21,229 nucleotides of DNA from assembly GCA_036521995.1 (NCBI GenBank), contig DATDGR010000038.1, positions 1 through 21,229 on the forward strand. Reading direction: 5' to 3'. The notes below the pieces were generated by a model. That model worked only from the letters and a program-made list of their open reading frames with translations, was not told the DNA's origin and did not search any database. This document shows, in pieces, positions 7,089-13,823 of the stretch. The DNA comes from Gp13-AA77 sp036521995. Its GTDB lineage: Bacteria; Acidobacteriota; Terriglobia; UBA7540. Numbering within the stretch: the first letter of the stretch is position 1; each line of letters starts with the position of its first letter. The translations under genes were made by a program, and so were the position numbers.

Positions 7089-7102
7089 CCCCCCGGGGGG
7101 GG
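7089..7102. other. C6G8 homopolymer palindrome
   Basis: Six C are followed directly by eight G. It marks the boundary between the AT-rich stretch and the repeat-bearing GC-rich stretch. Such blocks are prone to length error and to assembly joins. Confidence 0.6.
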
Positions 7103-7151
7103 CCATCGGGCTGTCGCCCAACCCGTCGCCGGAAGCGATGAGCGATTTCGC

Positions 7152-7252
7152 GGGTGGCGACGACATCGCCTCCTATGTCGTCGCTCCGCATTACAGGCAG
7201 CGCTACAGGCTTCGCTCTTGCGCATACACGAAGGACGATGTATGCGCCACCC
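7152..7252. repeat. Structured palindromic repeat, copy 1
   Basis: The ends GGGTGGCG (7152-7159) and CGCCACCC (7245-7252) are inverted. Inside are a 10 bp stem (7157-7166 with 7175-7184), a short CTGC/GCAG-type hairpin region around CATTACAGGCAG, and a second stem GCGCATACA with TGTATGCGC (7220-7228 with 7239-7247). At 101 bp it is longer than the other two copies, mainly from an insertion after GGCAGCGC. All three copies point the same way. Confidence 0.8.
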
Positions 7253-7580
7253 TCCGCCCGTCAGCGACCACCCGACGCCTGCAGGACCACCACCGTCTTG
7301 ATCCGCGAAAGCTGTAAAGTTCACGGCCCGCGTCCCCCGCTCCCGCCAAGAGCCGGCCTGGAAAGGCCAAACGAGGCAGGAGTCGCCGATCTGATAACTC
7401 AATGCTTAAGTAACTGGACAGTATAAGCAAGTCTTGGTTCGACGGCAAGGCCCTTCTTGTGCAGTCGCGTGTCATCCCCACAAGCAGCCGCCGACGAGGA
7501 ATCTCGCGACCTCTGATAGAGTATCGAAGGATCAAGTGGAAGAAAGAAAGGCGATGAGGCATGAAGCACTTGCCATTCGG

Positions 7581-7669
7581 GGGTGGCGACGACATCGCCT
7601 GCTATGTCGTCGCTCTGCATTACAGGCAGCGCTCGGGCGCATATATGAAAGACGATGTATGCGCCACCC
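7581..7669. repeat. Structured palindromic repeat, copy 2
   Basis: This 89 bp copy has the same ends and internal stems as the others. In the second stem the left arm reads GGCGCATATAT against ATGTATGCGCC, so one C-G pair becomes a U-G wobble in RNA and the fold is kept. Confidence 0.82.
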
Positions 7670-7754
7670 GCGAATCCTGAGTCCTAACTGTTTATCTCAA
7701 AACTGGGGACCACTCCAGTGCGCCGCTCGTCGCCTCGGTGGAGCGGGACCGAAT

Positions 7755-7783
7755 TTGTGGTTTTCAGGGAAGCAGCCTAAAAT
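7755..7783 (+). promoter_or_regulatory. Predicted sigma70 promoter of the SRPBCC gene
   Basis: TTGTGG at 7755-7760, a 17 bp spacer and TAAAAT at 7778-7783 give a good match to the consensus. Transcription would start near 7790, leaving a leader of about 38 nt before the ATG at 7828. Confidence 0.45.
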
Positions 7784-7827
7784 GCCGACTCGTCACATTC
7801 GCGCTTCAAAGAAAGAAGCTGATCACT

Positions 7828-8268
7828 ATGAGCGTTAGCGTCTGCCCGATGGACATCATCAACGCGCCCGTCGAAAAAGTTTGGTCGTTTCTGTCCGAAC
7901 CTGCCAACTATGACTTATGGTGGGATGCGCAAACGCGCTCGATCGTTCCTGAAGGCCGGGCACAGCCTGGACAGAAAATTCACGCCAAGGCCGGCGGGCT
8001 GGACATCCATGTGATTGTCAATAGCAGTGACGAATCCAAACGTCAGATTCATGTGACGACCATGCTCCCATTCGGAATCACGGTCGATAATCACATCACT
8101 TGTACGCCGCTGGAAAATGGAACTTGCCAGGTCTCCTTTGGCTGAGACTTTTCTTTCTCACCTGTATGGTGGGGCTGGTTTCTTGAGCATTTCGCTTCAA
8201 AACAATTGCACGGTAGCGTCGCCGACGCCTTGGCGCGCTTGAAACGCGCCGCGGAGAAAATGGCATAG
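7828..8268 (+). pseudogene. SRPBCC-fold protein interrupted by one in-frame TGA
   Basis: From ATG 7828 the frame encodes 105 residues with the start of an SRPBCC (polyketide cyclase/dehydrase-like) domain: VCPMDIINAPVEKVWSFLS, then NYDLWWDA, and beta strands ending CQVSFG. TGA follows at 8143-8145. The same frame continues without another stop for 40 codons to TAG at 8266, giving GWFLEHF and a C-terminal helix SVADALARLKRAAEKMA, exactly what this fold needs to be complete (146 positions). The downstream part keeps protein-like codons, so the interruption is either recent, a sequencing error, or read through. A 7 bp hairpin with a TGTAT loop begins 11 nt after the TGA. The ligand is unknown. 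The start is chosen for fit to the fold and for the promoter upstream; AAAGAAAG is only a weak ribosome site. Confidence 0.75.
8156..8174 (+). promoter_or_regulatory. Hairpin just after the in-frame TGA (SECIS-like geometry)
   Basis: TCTCACC (8156-8162) pairs with GGTGGGG (8168-8174) in seven pairs, two of them G-U, over the loop UGUAU. It starts 11 nt after the UGA at 8143, and the loop has G in its second place. Bacterial selenocysteine insertion elements have a similar distance and loop rule. A hairpin this short also arises by chance, so this is only a candidate. Confidence 0.2.
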
Positions 8269-8345
8269 CCTTCACTTCCCGTTGACTCTGACCGACAGGG
8301 ATTGGGTTGCTCTCTAGAGCGATTCAGCCACATTCACCCGACGGC

Positions 8346-8434
8346 GGGTGGCGACGACATCGCCTGCTATGTCGTCGCTCTGCATTACAGGCAGCGCCCT
8401 GGCGCATACATAGAAGACGATGTATGCGCCACCC
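8346..8434. repeat. Structured palindromic repeat, copy 3
   Basis: This 89 bp copy has perfect stems: GCGACGACAT (8351-8360) with ATGTCGTCGC (8369-8378), and GGCGCATACAT (8401-8411) with ATGTATGCGCC (8420-8430). The ends GGGTGGCG and CGCCACCC are inverted and extend outward by CG. It lies between the convergent SRPBCC and DinB-like genes, 44 bp from the latter's stop, where it could also serve to end transcription. Confidence 0.85.
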
Positions 8435-8478
8435 GCGGCTCAAGACGAAGTTTATTCTCGATCTTCGGTGCCCCGCGC

Positions 8479-9027
8479 TTATCGCTGGCTGGCTTCGCCG
8501 GTACGAACTCTGCGATTGAATTCCGCGGATTGGCCGCGTGGCACACTGAGGCTCTGCCACCTGCTGCCCAGAAAATGCTTGGCCAGCAGTACGATCTGGC
8601 CGCAGTGGTAGGCATAGTGGGCGATCTGCCGGTTGATGGCCTGCATCACGGAATGCGGCTCACCGCGGATCGTAATGGTGCGGCCGAGGTCGGCGTCGGA
8701 GAGAGGTTCGAGCGCCGCGAAGACGCGGTCCCAGCCCTCCGCCCAAAGCTTCATCAAAGCTTCCCGCGTCGGAGGAGGAGCCATGAACTCGCTTTCGCGG
8801 TCGCGGTCCGGCTTTTCGCCGTCGCTGGTGAGAAAGTCCGTCCACCGCGAGCGCATGTTGCCCGCCATGTGCTTCACCACCACGGCGATGGAGTTCATCT
8901 CTTCGTCCAGCACCTGGAAAAGCTGAGGGTCCGTAGTTTGCGCCATGGCGCCTTCGGCCAGTTTCTTGTAATAGCGGAAGACGGCCAGCGAGTCTTCAAG
9001 GTATGAGGTGGTGAATTTGAGGCTCAT
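8479..9027 (-). CDS. DinB-like four-helix metal-binding protein
   Basis: This 182-residue soluble protein fits the DinB/YfiT-like superfamily, close to the DUF1572 type. The three expected metal-ligand histidines are visible: His53 in VVVKHMAGNM, and His138 and His142 in the late helix INRQIAHYAYHCGQIV. Between them the sequence is helical, with a loop carrying DRDRESEFMAPP. Members are metal-dependent enzymes, often thiol transferases or stress proteins, but no specific reaction can be named here. The ATG at 9027 has no strong ribosome site, although the frame begins naturally at MSLKF. It stands alone, convergent with the SRPBCC gene. Confidence 0.82.
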   Translation of the reverse strand: MSLKFTTSYLEDSLAVFRYYKKLAEGAMAQTTDPQLFQVLDEEMNSIAVVVKHMAGNMRSRWTDFLTSDGEKPDRDRESEFMAPPPTREALMKLWAEGWDRVFAALEPLSDADLGRTITIRGEPHSVMQAINRQIAHYAYHCGQIVLLAKHFLGSRWQSLSVPRGQSAEFNRRVRTGEASQR

Positions 9028-9097
9028 GGGTTCATCTTTGCACCTTCGGCGGGAGTGATGTCAATGATCGAAGTGCGTCCATCCACGCCGATAGGCG

Positions 9098-10171
9098 CTA
9101 TCCGCTGCTTCCTTGCCGCAAGGCTGCCAGAAGCTCCTTGGGCGTGATCACCGCGGTGCCGAATTTGAGCACGACGTATCCACCGGCGAGGTTTGCCAGC
9201 GTAGCGGCCTCCCGCATCGACCCGCCCGCCGCGAGCGCCAGGGCCATCACGGCAATCACGGTGTCGCCGGCGCCGGTGACGTCATAGACCGGTCTCGGGA
9301 CGCTGGGGATATCGTAAAGACGGCCTCCCGCCTCCAGCAGCGTCATGCCTTCTCCACCACGCGTAATCAGCAGGGCCTCGCAGCCTAGCTTCCGGAGGAG
9401 GCTGGGGGCGGCGGCCCGACGGGCGCGCGCGTCCCCGAGCGGCGCTCCGGTCATGCGCTCCGACTCGTTCAGGTTAGGCGTGATGACGGTGGCGTTCCGG
9501 CAGATTTCAGGATGCTCAGGCTTGGGGTCAACGAGCACGGGAATGCCCCGGCGGCGGGCCAGGGCGGTAAGCTGCGCGCAGAGTTCGTCCGTGACGGACC
9601 CTTTCAGATAGTCGGAGATGATGAGCGCGTCCAGCTTTCTTACGGAACGGGCAAAGCGCTCGGCCAGCAAGCTCTTCGAACCTGGGGAAATGGTCCGGAC
9701 CTGCTCGAAGTCCACCCGCAGCAACTGGTGCTGATGGGCGACGATCCTGACCTTGCGCGGCGTCACCCGGCCCGGCTCCTCGATCACGTGCCGGCCGTCA
9801 ATTTTGCGGGCCGCAAAACGGTCTGTGAGCTTGCGCCCCGTATCGTCGTCGCCCACCACGCCGAACACCACCGCCCGGCCGCCCAGAGCGGTCACGTTGG
9901 CGGCCACGTTGCCCGCGCCACCCGGAAACAGCGATTCGTCCGTCCTGAGGTCGCGCATCAGGACCACGGGCACCGGGGCCTCAGGGGAGATGCGGGTGGC
10001 CTCGCCGCGCAGCAGCTCGTCCAGCATCAGGTCGCCGAAGACACCGATCCGGAGGCCGGGGAACTCGCGAGCGATCTTGGCGAGCCGCGATCTGCTTACC
10101 CGGTTACCTGACCGGGTGCCCACCTCACCCTCTTTCCCAAAAGGCAAAGGCTGTGATTTTCCTGTTTCCAT
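9098..10171 (-). CDS. hldE: D-glycero-beta-D-manno-heptose-7-phosphate kinase (HldE kinase type)
   Basis: This PfkB-family sugar kinase of up to 357 residues makes heptose 1,7-bisphosphate in the ADP-heptose pathway for LPS inner core. Typical HldE/RfaE segments are FGDLMLDELLRGEATRISPE (45-64), with APVPV after it, PGGAGNVAANV (83-93), and the PfkB signature DVTGAGDTV (297-305) with catalytic base Asp303. It stops after the kinase, so the adenylyltransferase half found in E. coli HldE must be a separate gene elsewhere. The ATG at 10171 has no clear ribosome site and adds a polar stretch of about 28 residues; GTG at 10123 is a possible shorter start. It is divergent from the family 9 glycosyltransferase, which supports a shared role in surface glycan synthesis. 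Confidence 0.88.
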   Translation of the reverse strand: METGKSQPLPFGKEGEVGTRSGNRVSRSRLAKIAREFPGLRIGVFGDLMLDELLRGEATRISPEAPVPVVLMRDLRTDESLFPGGAGNVAANVTALGGRAVVFGVVGDDDTGRKLTDRFAARKIDGRHVIEEPGRVTPRKVRIVAHQHQLLRVDFEQVRTISPGSKSLLAERFARSVRKLDALIISDYLKGSVTDELCAQLTALARRRGIPVLVDPKPEHPEICRNATVITPNLNESERMTGAPLGDARARRAAAPSLLRKLGCEALLITRGGEGMTLLEAGGRLYDIPSVPRPVYDVTGAGDTVIAVMALALAAGGSMREAATLANLAGGYVVLKFGTAVITPKELLAALRQGSSG

Positions 10172-10245
10172 AGCTGTGATTCAATCCGGCTTAGATGGCT
10201 CTCACGCCGAGCGCATCGTCTAAGCGGAGGCGAACATCCACCGCT

Positions 10246-10271
10246 TGGATTCCCGCCTTCGCGGGAATGAC
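10246..10271. repeat. REP-type palindrome (ATTCCCGC family)
   Basis: ATTCCCGC (10249-10256) and GCGGGAAT (10261-10268) form a perfect 8 bp stem over CTTC, within TGGATTCCCGC and GGGAATGAC. This is the widespread intergenic palindrome whose translation reads VIPAKAGIQ. One copy lies between the divergent heptose kinase and glycosyltransferase genes. Confidence 0.75.
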
Positions 10272-10333
10272 CACGAGAGAACGGTCGAAGAAAAAAACTG
10301 AAATTGACCCACTACCAGCTTGCCGCCCGGTCG

Positions 10334-10363
10334 TTGACACGGCCGCAAGGCGTTCCCTATGGT
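10334..10363 (+). promoter_or_regulatory. Predicted sigma70 promoter of the glycosyltransferase gene
   Basis: A perfect -35 TTGACA (10334-10339), an 18 bp spacer and TATGGT (10358-10363) form a strong candidate. The expected start of transcription, near 10370, falls just after the ATG at 10366, which casts doubt on that start codon. Confidence 0.5.
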
Positions 10364-10365
10364 AG

Positions 10366-11601
10366 ATGACAGTGGCCAAAGGCTCAAGAACGTTCTTTCG
10401 CGATGACGGTCCCGGACTGGCCAGTCTTATCGAAAACCTCAGCGCAGTTCAGCCGGCACAGTGGACTGCGAACCAGCCGGCGCCGGCACCCGGGAGTGTG
10501 CGCATCCTGATTATTCGCTGCGGCGCCATCGGTGACACGCTGATGGCAACCCCGCTGGTTCGGGCCTTGCGCCGCACTTATCCGAGCGCCCACCTGGTCT
10601 TTTTGTGTTCCGAGACCGCGCACGACCTTCTGAGATATAACCCTCATCTTGATCAGGTCATCGCGCTCGGCCAGCGGCACGTGCCGTTCTGGCTGAGCCC
10701 GGAGAAGTCGCGCGTCTTGCGCAAGTTGGCGCAATTGGACCTGGATTGGACCCTGGCGCTTGAGAGTCATCCGAGCTTTGTCGACCTGGCGCGGCGGGCT
10801 GGGGCCAAGCGGACGATTGTGTACGGTACACCTCCGGACGCTGCGGGGTTCGCGCGCGCCGGTTGGGACCCCGCGCGGCACTCGATCGAAAACAATCTGC
10901 GTTCTGCGGAGCCACTCGAGGTTCGGCCGTCGAGTTTGGATCCGCCGGGCCCGGAACCGGGCTTCGAGATGGAACTGCACTATCCGGCGGCGCTTGACCA
11001 GAACCTGCAACAGCGCCTGAGCCGCGCAGGTGTCAACCCGGGCGACCGGCTGGTAGGCATCCACGCGGGATGGGGAGGCAGGAAGCATTCGATCGAGAAT
11101 ACCCGCCTGAAGAGCTGGCCGCCTGACCGCTTTGCGCAAATCGCAAGCTGGCTGGTTGAGAGCGGAGCCCAAGTGGTGCTGACGGGATCACAAGCGGATT
11201 GGCCTCTCACCGAGTTCATTCGAGAACGTGCCGGCCGCCGTACAAAACCGCTCCTGAATTGGGCAGGCGAGCTTTCCATACTGGAACTGGCAGCCTTGAT
11301 CCGCCGGCTCGATCTTTATCTCGCCATCGATTCAGGCCCTGCTCACATGGCCGCTGCGCTCGGCACACCCCTGGTCGCGCTGCTGGGGCCAGCGATCATC
11401 GAGCAGACCAGGCCCGTTGCAGGGCGGGGTCCGGTCCGCATTCTTTACGAGCGCGTTCCCTGCGCGCCTTGCTACGGCACGCCCTTGATGAAATCCTGCC
11501 AGGACAACATCTGTATGAAGGCCATTGAGGTGGAACAGGTGAAGGCGGCGATGCTCGAGCTGCTGGCCGCAGCCAGCTCAAACGCCAGCCCGAGGCGTTG
11601 A
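10366..11601 (+). CDS. Glycosyltransferase family 9 (heptosyltransferase-like)
   Basis: This GT-B fold enzyme related to ADP-heptose:LPS heptosyltransferases acts on the cytoplasmic face of the inner membrane. The family's N-terminal motif is RILIIRCGAIGDTLMATPLV (46-65). The C-terminal donor-binding motif is AIDSGPAHMAAALGTPLVAL (from about residue 320). A cysteine cluster C366-x2-C369, C378-x4-C383 lies near the end, as in many GT9 proteins. The 44 residues before the fold are not typical, and a promoter overlaps the ATG. GTG at 10372 (near-leaderless) or GTG at 10498 (after GGGAG, just before RILIIR) may be the real start. Neighbouring heptose kinase supports a role in LPS core assembly; the acceptor is unknown. 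Confidence 0.88.
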   Translation: MTVAKGSRTFFRDDGPGLASLIENLSAVQPAQWTANQPAPAPGSVRILIIRCGAIGDTLMATPLVRALRRTYPSAHLVFLCSETAHDLLRYNPHLDQVIALGQRHVPFWLSPEKSRVLRKLAQLDLDWTLALESHPSFVDLARRAGAKRTIVYGTPPDAAGFARAGWDPARHSIENNLRSAEPLEVRPSSLDPPGPEPGFEMELHYPAALDQNLQQRLSRAGVNPGDRLVGIHAGWGGRKHSIENTRLKSWPPDRFAQIASWLVESGAQVVLTGSQADWPLTEFIRERAGRRTKPLLNWAGELSILELAALIRRLDLYLAIDSGPAHMAAALGTPLVALLGPAIIEQTRPVAGRGPVRILYERVPCAPCYGTPLMKSCQDNICMKAIEVEQVKAAMLELLAAASSNASPRR

Positions 11602-11615
11602 GACTGCCGCGGAGC

Positions 11616-11789
11616 CTATTCGGCCTCGATCCTCGCTTCGTCAATCAGCATCACGGGGATGTCATCCCGAATGGGATAGACGCGGTGACACTGGCAGCAC
11701 TTCAAACCGTCGCCTCCCGCCGTGAGCTTTACGGTGGCTTTGCAGAGGGGACAAACGAGAATATCGAGAAGCTCTTGGGAGACCGCCAT
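11616..11789 (-). CDS. Trm112-like small zinc-binding protein
   Basis: This 57-residue protein of the Trm112p-like (YcaR/DUF343) family starts MAVSQELLDILVCPLCK, the usual opening, followed by a second cysteine pair in LKCCQCHRVYPIRDDIPVML. Four cysteines can form one zinc site, and the YPIRDDIPVML ending is highly typical. The ATG at 11789 follows GGAG; a TTG eight codons upstream is less likely. In other bacteria such genes often sit beside LPS genes such as lpxK or kdsB, in keeping with the glycosyltransferase gene whose stop lies 14 bp away on the opposite strand. Family members activate methyltransferases, but the partner here is unknown. Confidence 0.9.
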   Translation of the reverse strand: MAVSQELLDILVCPLCKATVKLTAGGDGLKCCQCHRVYPIRDDIPVMLIDEARIEAE

Positions 11790-11926
11790 TGACTCCGACT
11801 CTCCGAAGTTCAAAGTTAGCAGAGGCGGAGCCTAGACGCAAGGATGCGTGAGACCGACGGCCTCGCGACCTGTCCGGTCCGCCGTCTGTGTGAAACCTAA
11901 CTCAGTCCGGGCACGTCCGACCTTAT

Positions 11927-11942
11927 GGCGGGTATTCCCGCC
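11927..11942 (+). promoter_or_regulatory. Hairpin abutting the ribosome site of the Spy-like gene
   Basis: GGCGGG (11927-11932) and CCCGCC (11937-11942) form a perfect stem over TATT. The Shine-Dalgarno AAAGGAG starts at the very next base (11943). Such a stem could affect ribosome access or protect the 5' end; it does not itself cover the ribosome site. Confidence 0.4.
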
Positions 11943-11955
11943 AAAGGAGATGATC

Positions 11956-12399
11956 ATGCACAAAAGCTTTCTCAAAATTGCAGCGACGGGATTACTGGTT
12001 CTAGGCGTGGCCCTGTGGGGGACGCAGACCAGGGCGCAGGACGCGGCCCAGGGTGGTGCCCAAGCCGGGGCGCCTCAGGGAGAACACGCAGGTCACGGTC
12101 AGCACATGAGTCCGGACGAGCAGCTCCAGCGGATGGGCCAGGCCCTGAGCCTCACGGATGACCAGAAGAGCCAGATCAAGCCGATCCTGGAAGACCGGCA
12201 GAAACAAATGGAGGCCCTTCATTCTGACACTTCGGTTCCTGATGATCAGAAAAGAACCAAGATGCGGAGCATCATGGAAGACAGCAACAACAAGATTCGC
12301 GGCGTTCTGAATGACGAGCAGAAGCAAAAGTTCGATCAGATGCAGCAGCGGATGCACGAGCGGATGCACAAGCCTCCCGCAGCCGGGAGCAATCAATAG
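11956..12399 (+). CDS. Spy/CpxP-like periplasmic LTxxQ protein
   Basis: This 147-residue exported protein has a signal peptide at residues 1-24 (ending QTRAQ). The mature part opens with a Gly/Ala/Gln stretch and a His-rich segment GEHAGHGQHM, then helices carrying LSLTDDQKSQIKPIL and LNDEQKQKFDQMQQRM. These are two LTxxQ-like motifs as in Spy, CpxP and metal-linked relatives such as CnrX or ZraP. Such proteins are periplasmic chaperones or stress/metal sensors. The ATG at 11956 lies six bases after AAAGGAG; another ATG at 11950 is too close to it. It lies about 170 bp before an RND efflux operon on the same strand, so a link to envelope stress or metal export is plausible. The His-rich stretch could bind metal. 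Confidence 0.82.
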   Translation: MHKSFLKIAATGLLVLGVALWGTQTRAQDAAQGGAQAGAPQGEHAGHGQHMSPDEQLQRMGQALSLTDDQKSQIKPILEDRQKQMEALHSDTSVPDDQKRTKMRSIMEDSNNKIRGVLNDEQKQKFDQMQQRMHERMHKPPAAGSNQ

Positions 12400-12409
12400 A
12401 CCCTGCTGG

Positions 12410-12437
12410 GGCTGGTGCTAGCCAAGACTCACCAGCC
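12410..12437 (+). terminator. Hairpin after the Spy-like gene
   Basis: GGCTGGTG (12410-12417) and CACCAGCC (12430-12437) are perfect complements around 12 bases, starting 10 bp after the stop codon. There is no clear U-run after it, so it may weaken or end transcription before the pump genes, or only protect the 3' end. Confidence 0.4.
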
Positions 12438-12566
12438 ATTGCATAATTAGCTTGAGTTATCGTGGCGACGGCGCCTTGGCGGTTCGGCACCTTGCGATCA
12501 CACCGGTGCAGCTGCCATGGATGCCGTCACCGTGTTTGTTGCCATCATGGAACAGGACAAAGACTC

Positions 12567-13823
12567 ATGAGCGAAAAGCATTCACCGGCCGTGCTCGAAG
12601 AGCTCGACGCGCCTTCAAGGGATACCCCGGGTGGCCGCCGCCCACCATCCTCAAGCCGAGGCTGGGTCTGGCTGCTGGTTCTGGTGATTTTAGGTGTGGG
12701 GGTCTATTTCCTTGTCTTAAGGCCGAGGAAAAGCGATCCGCAAACGGCCAGCAAGCAGGCGGGGGCCGCGGGCGCGCGGGCTAGAGGCGCCGGCGTGCCA
12801 CCCGTGGTGGCGGTCAAAGCAACGAGAGGCGACATCGGCGTTTACGTTAACGGTCTCGGAGCGGTGACCCCAGTTTATACGGTTACCGTGATGAGTCAGA
12901 TCAACGGGTACCTGATGAAGGTGCTCTACAAGGAAGGTGACATGGTTCACCAGGGTGAGCCCCTGGCGGAAATTGACCCCCGGCCGTACCAGGTGCTGCT
13001 GGAGCAAGCCCAGGCAGCCCTGGCCAGAGACCAGGCCAATCTCGATAACGCGCGCGTTGATCTTAAGCGCTACCAGACGCTGGTGCCGCTGAAGGCAGTG
13101 CCGGAGCAGCAACTTGCCACCCAGGAAGCTCTGGTTGAGTCAGACGAGGGAACAGTGCAGACCGATCAAGCGCAAATTGACAGCGCCAAGCTCGATCTCG
13201 TGTACTGCCACATTACAGCTCCGATCAATGGACGCGTGGGCCTGCGATTGATCGATCCGGGAAACTACGTCCAAACCAGTAACGGCTTGGTGGTGATCAC
13301 CCAGCTTCAGCCGATCACGGTAGTCTTTCCGATCGCTGAGGACCCACTGCCGGAGGTCCTCAAGGCATCGCGTCAGGGGCAGCGCCTGAGGGTGGACGCC
13401 TACGATCGCGCCCTGACCACCAAGCTTGCCACCGGTTGGCTTACGACCATCGACAATCAGATTGATCCCACCACCGGCACCGTCAAACTGAGGGCCAGCT
13501 TCGAGAATCAGGACAACGCTCTGTTTCCCAACCAGTTCGTCAACGCGCGCCTGCTGGTGCAGGAAAAGCGGGGCGTCGTGCTGGTGCCCACGGCCGTCAT
13601 TCAACGCAATAATCAGACGACGTATGTTTGGGTGGTGAAACCGGATTCGACCGTGACCGTCCGCGAGATCACGGTGGGCACTTCGGAAGGTGACCAGTCG
13701 GAGGTCAACTCCGGCCTCGAGCCAGGCGAAACAGCGGTGATGACCGGTGTGGACCGGCTCCAGGAAGGCAGCAAAGTCACCGTCCAAATGGAAGGCGGTA
13801 GCAGTAGCGGGAGAGGGAAGTAG
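12567..13823 (+). CDS. RND efflux periplasmic adaptor, MdtA-like
   Basis: This 418-residue membrane fusion protein of the HlyD/AcrA/MdtA family links the inner-membrane pump with the outer-membrane channel. After a disordered Pro/Ser N-terminus comes one membrane helix (WVWLLVLVILGVGVYFLVL, around residues 32-50). The biotinyl-lipoyl half INGYLMKVLYKEGDMVHQGE with LAEIDPRPY follows, then the coiled-coil hairpin rich in Ala/Gln, the second lipoyl half (HITAPINGRVGLRLIDPGNY), and beta-barrel domains. I chose ATG 12567 (MSEKHSPAV); the frame is open to 12462, but that part is Cys/His/Arg-rich and not family-like. The length is close to E. coli MdtA (415). The stop codon at 13821 is followed directly by the next gene's ATG, so translation is coupled. 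Confidence 0.93.
   Translation: MSEKHSPAVLEELDAPSRDTPGGRRPPSSSRGWVWLLVLVILGVGVYFLVLRPRKSDPQTASKQAGAAGARARGAGVPPVVAVKATRGDIGVYVNGLGAVTPVYTVTVMSQINGYLMKVLYKEGDMVHQGEPLAEIDPRPYQVLLEQAQAALARDQANLDNARVDLKRYQTLVPLKAVPEQQLATQEALVESDEGTVQTDQAQIDSAKLDLVYCHITAPINGRVGLRLIDPGNYVQTSNGLVVITQLQPITVVFPIAEDPLPEVLKASRQGQRLRVDAYDRALTTKLATGWLTTIDNQIDPTTGTVKLRASFENQDNALFPNQFVNARLLVQEKRGVVLVPTAVIQRNNQTTYVWVVKPDSTVTVREITVGTSEGDQSEVNSGLEPGETAVMTGVDRLQEGSKVTVQMEGGSSSGRGK

Larger units (their letters stand above)
6530..7827. other. Non-coding, repeat-rich intergenic region
   Basis: About 1.3 kb separates atpZ (-) from the SRPBCC gene (+). The stretch 6660-7060 is clearly more AT-rich than its surroundings and contains GGTTCGTT boxes and two CCTGTTTTC copies near 6718. 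From 7080 the base composition returns to GC-rich, with a C6G8 homopolymer block and two copies of a structured repeat. Short frames here have no start signal or protein-like composition; those crossing the repeats simply translate the palindromes. I see no tRNA or other known RNA. Confidence 0.55.

Noticed and set aside
7380..7460. tRNA-like TTCGAC T-loop
   Set aside because: The surrounding bases do not form acceptor, D or anticodon arms.
7203..7595. Minus-strand 130-residue frame between repeat copies
   Set aside because: It is Arg/Ser-rich, crosses a palindromic repeat, and has no ribosome site or recognisable motif.
7152..8434. CRISPR array
   Set aside because: There are only three copies, 89-101 bp long and hundreds of bases apart, with no spacers of even length and no cas genes.
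8302..9006. Plus-strand 234-residue frame through repeat copy 3 and opposite the DinB-like gene
   Set aside because: It starts within the repeat and is otherwise antisense to a gene with clear metal-site histidines.
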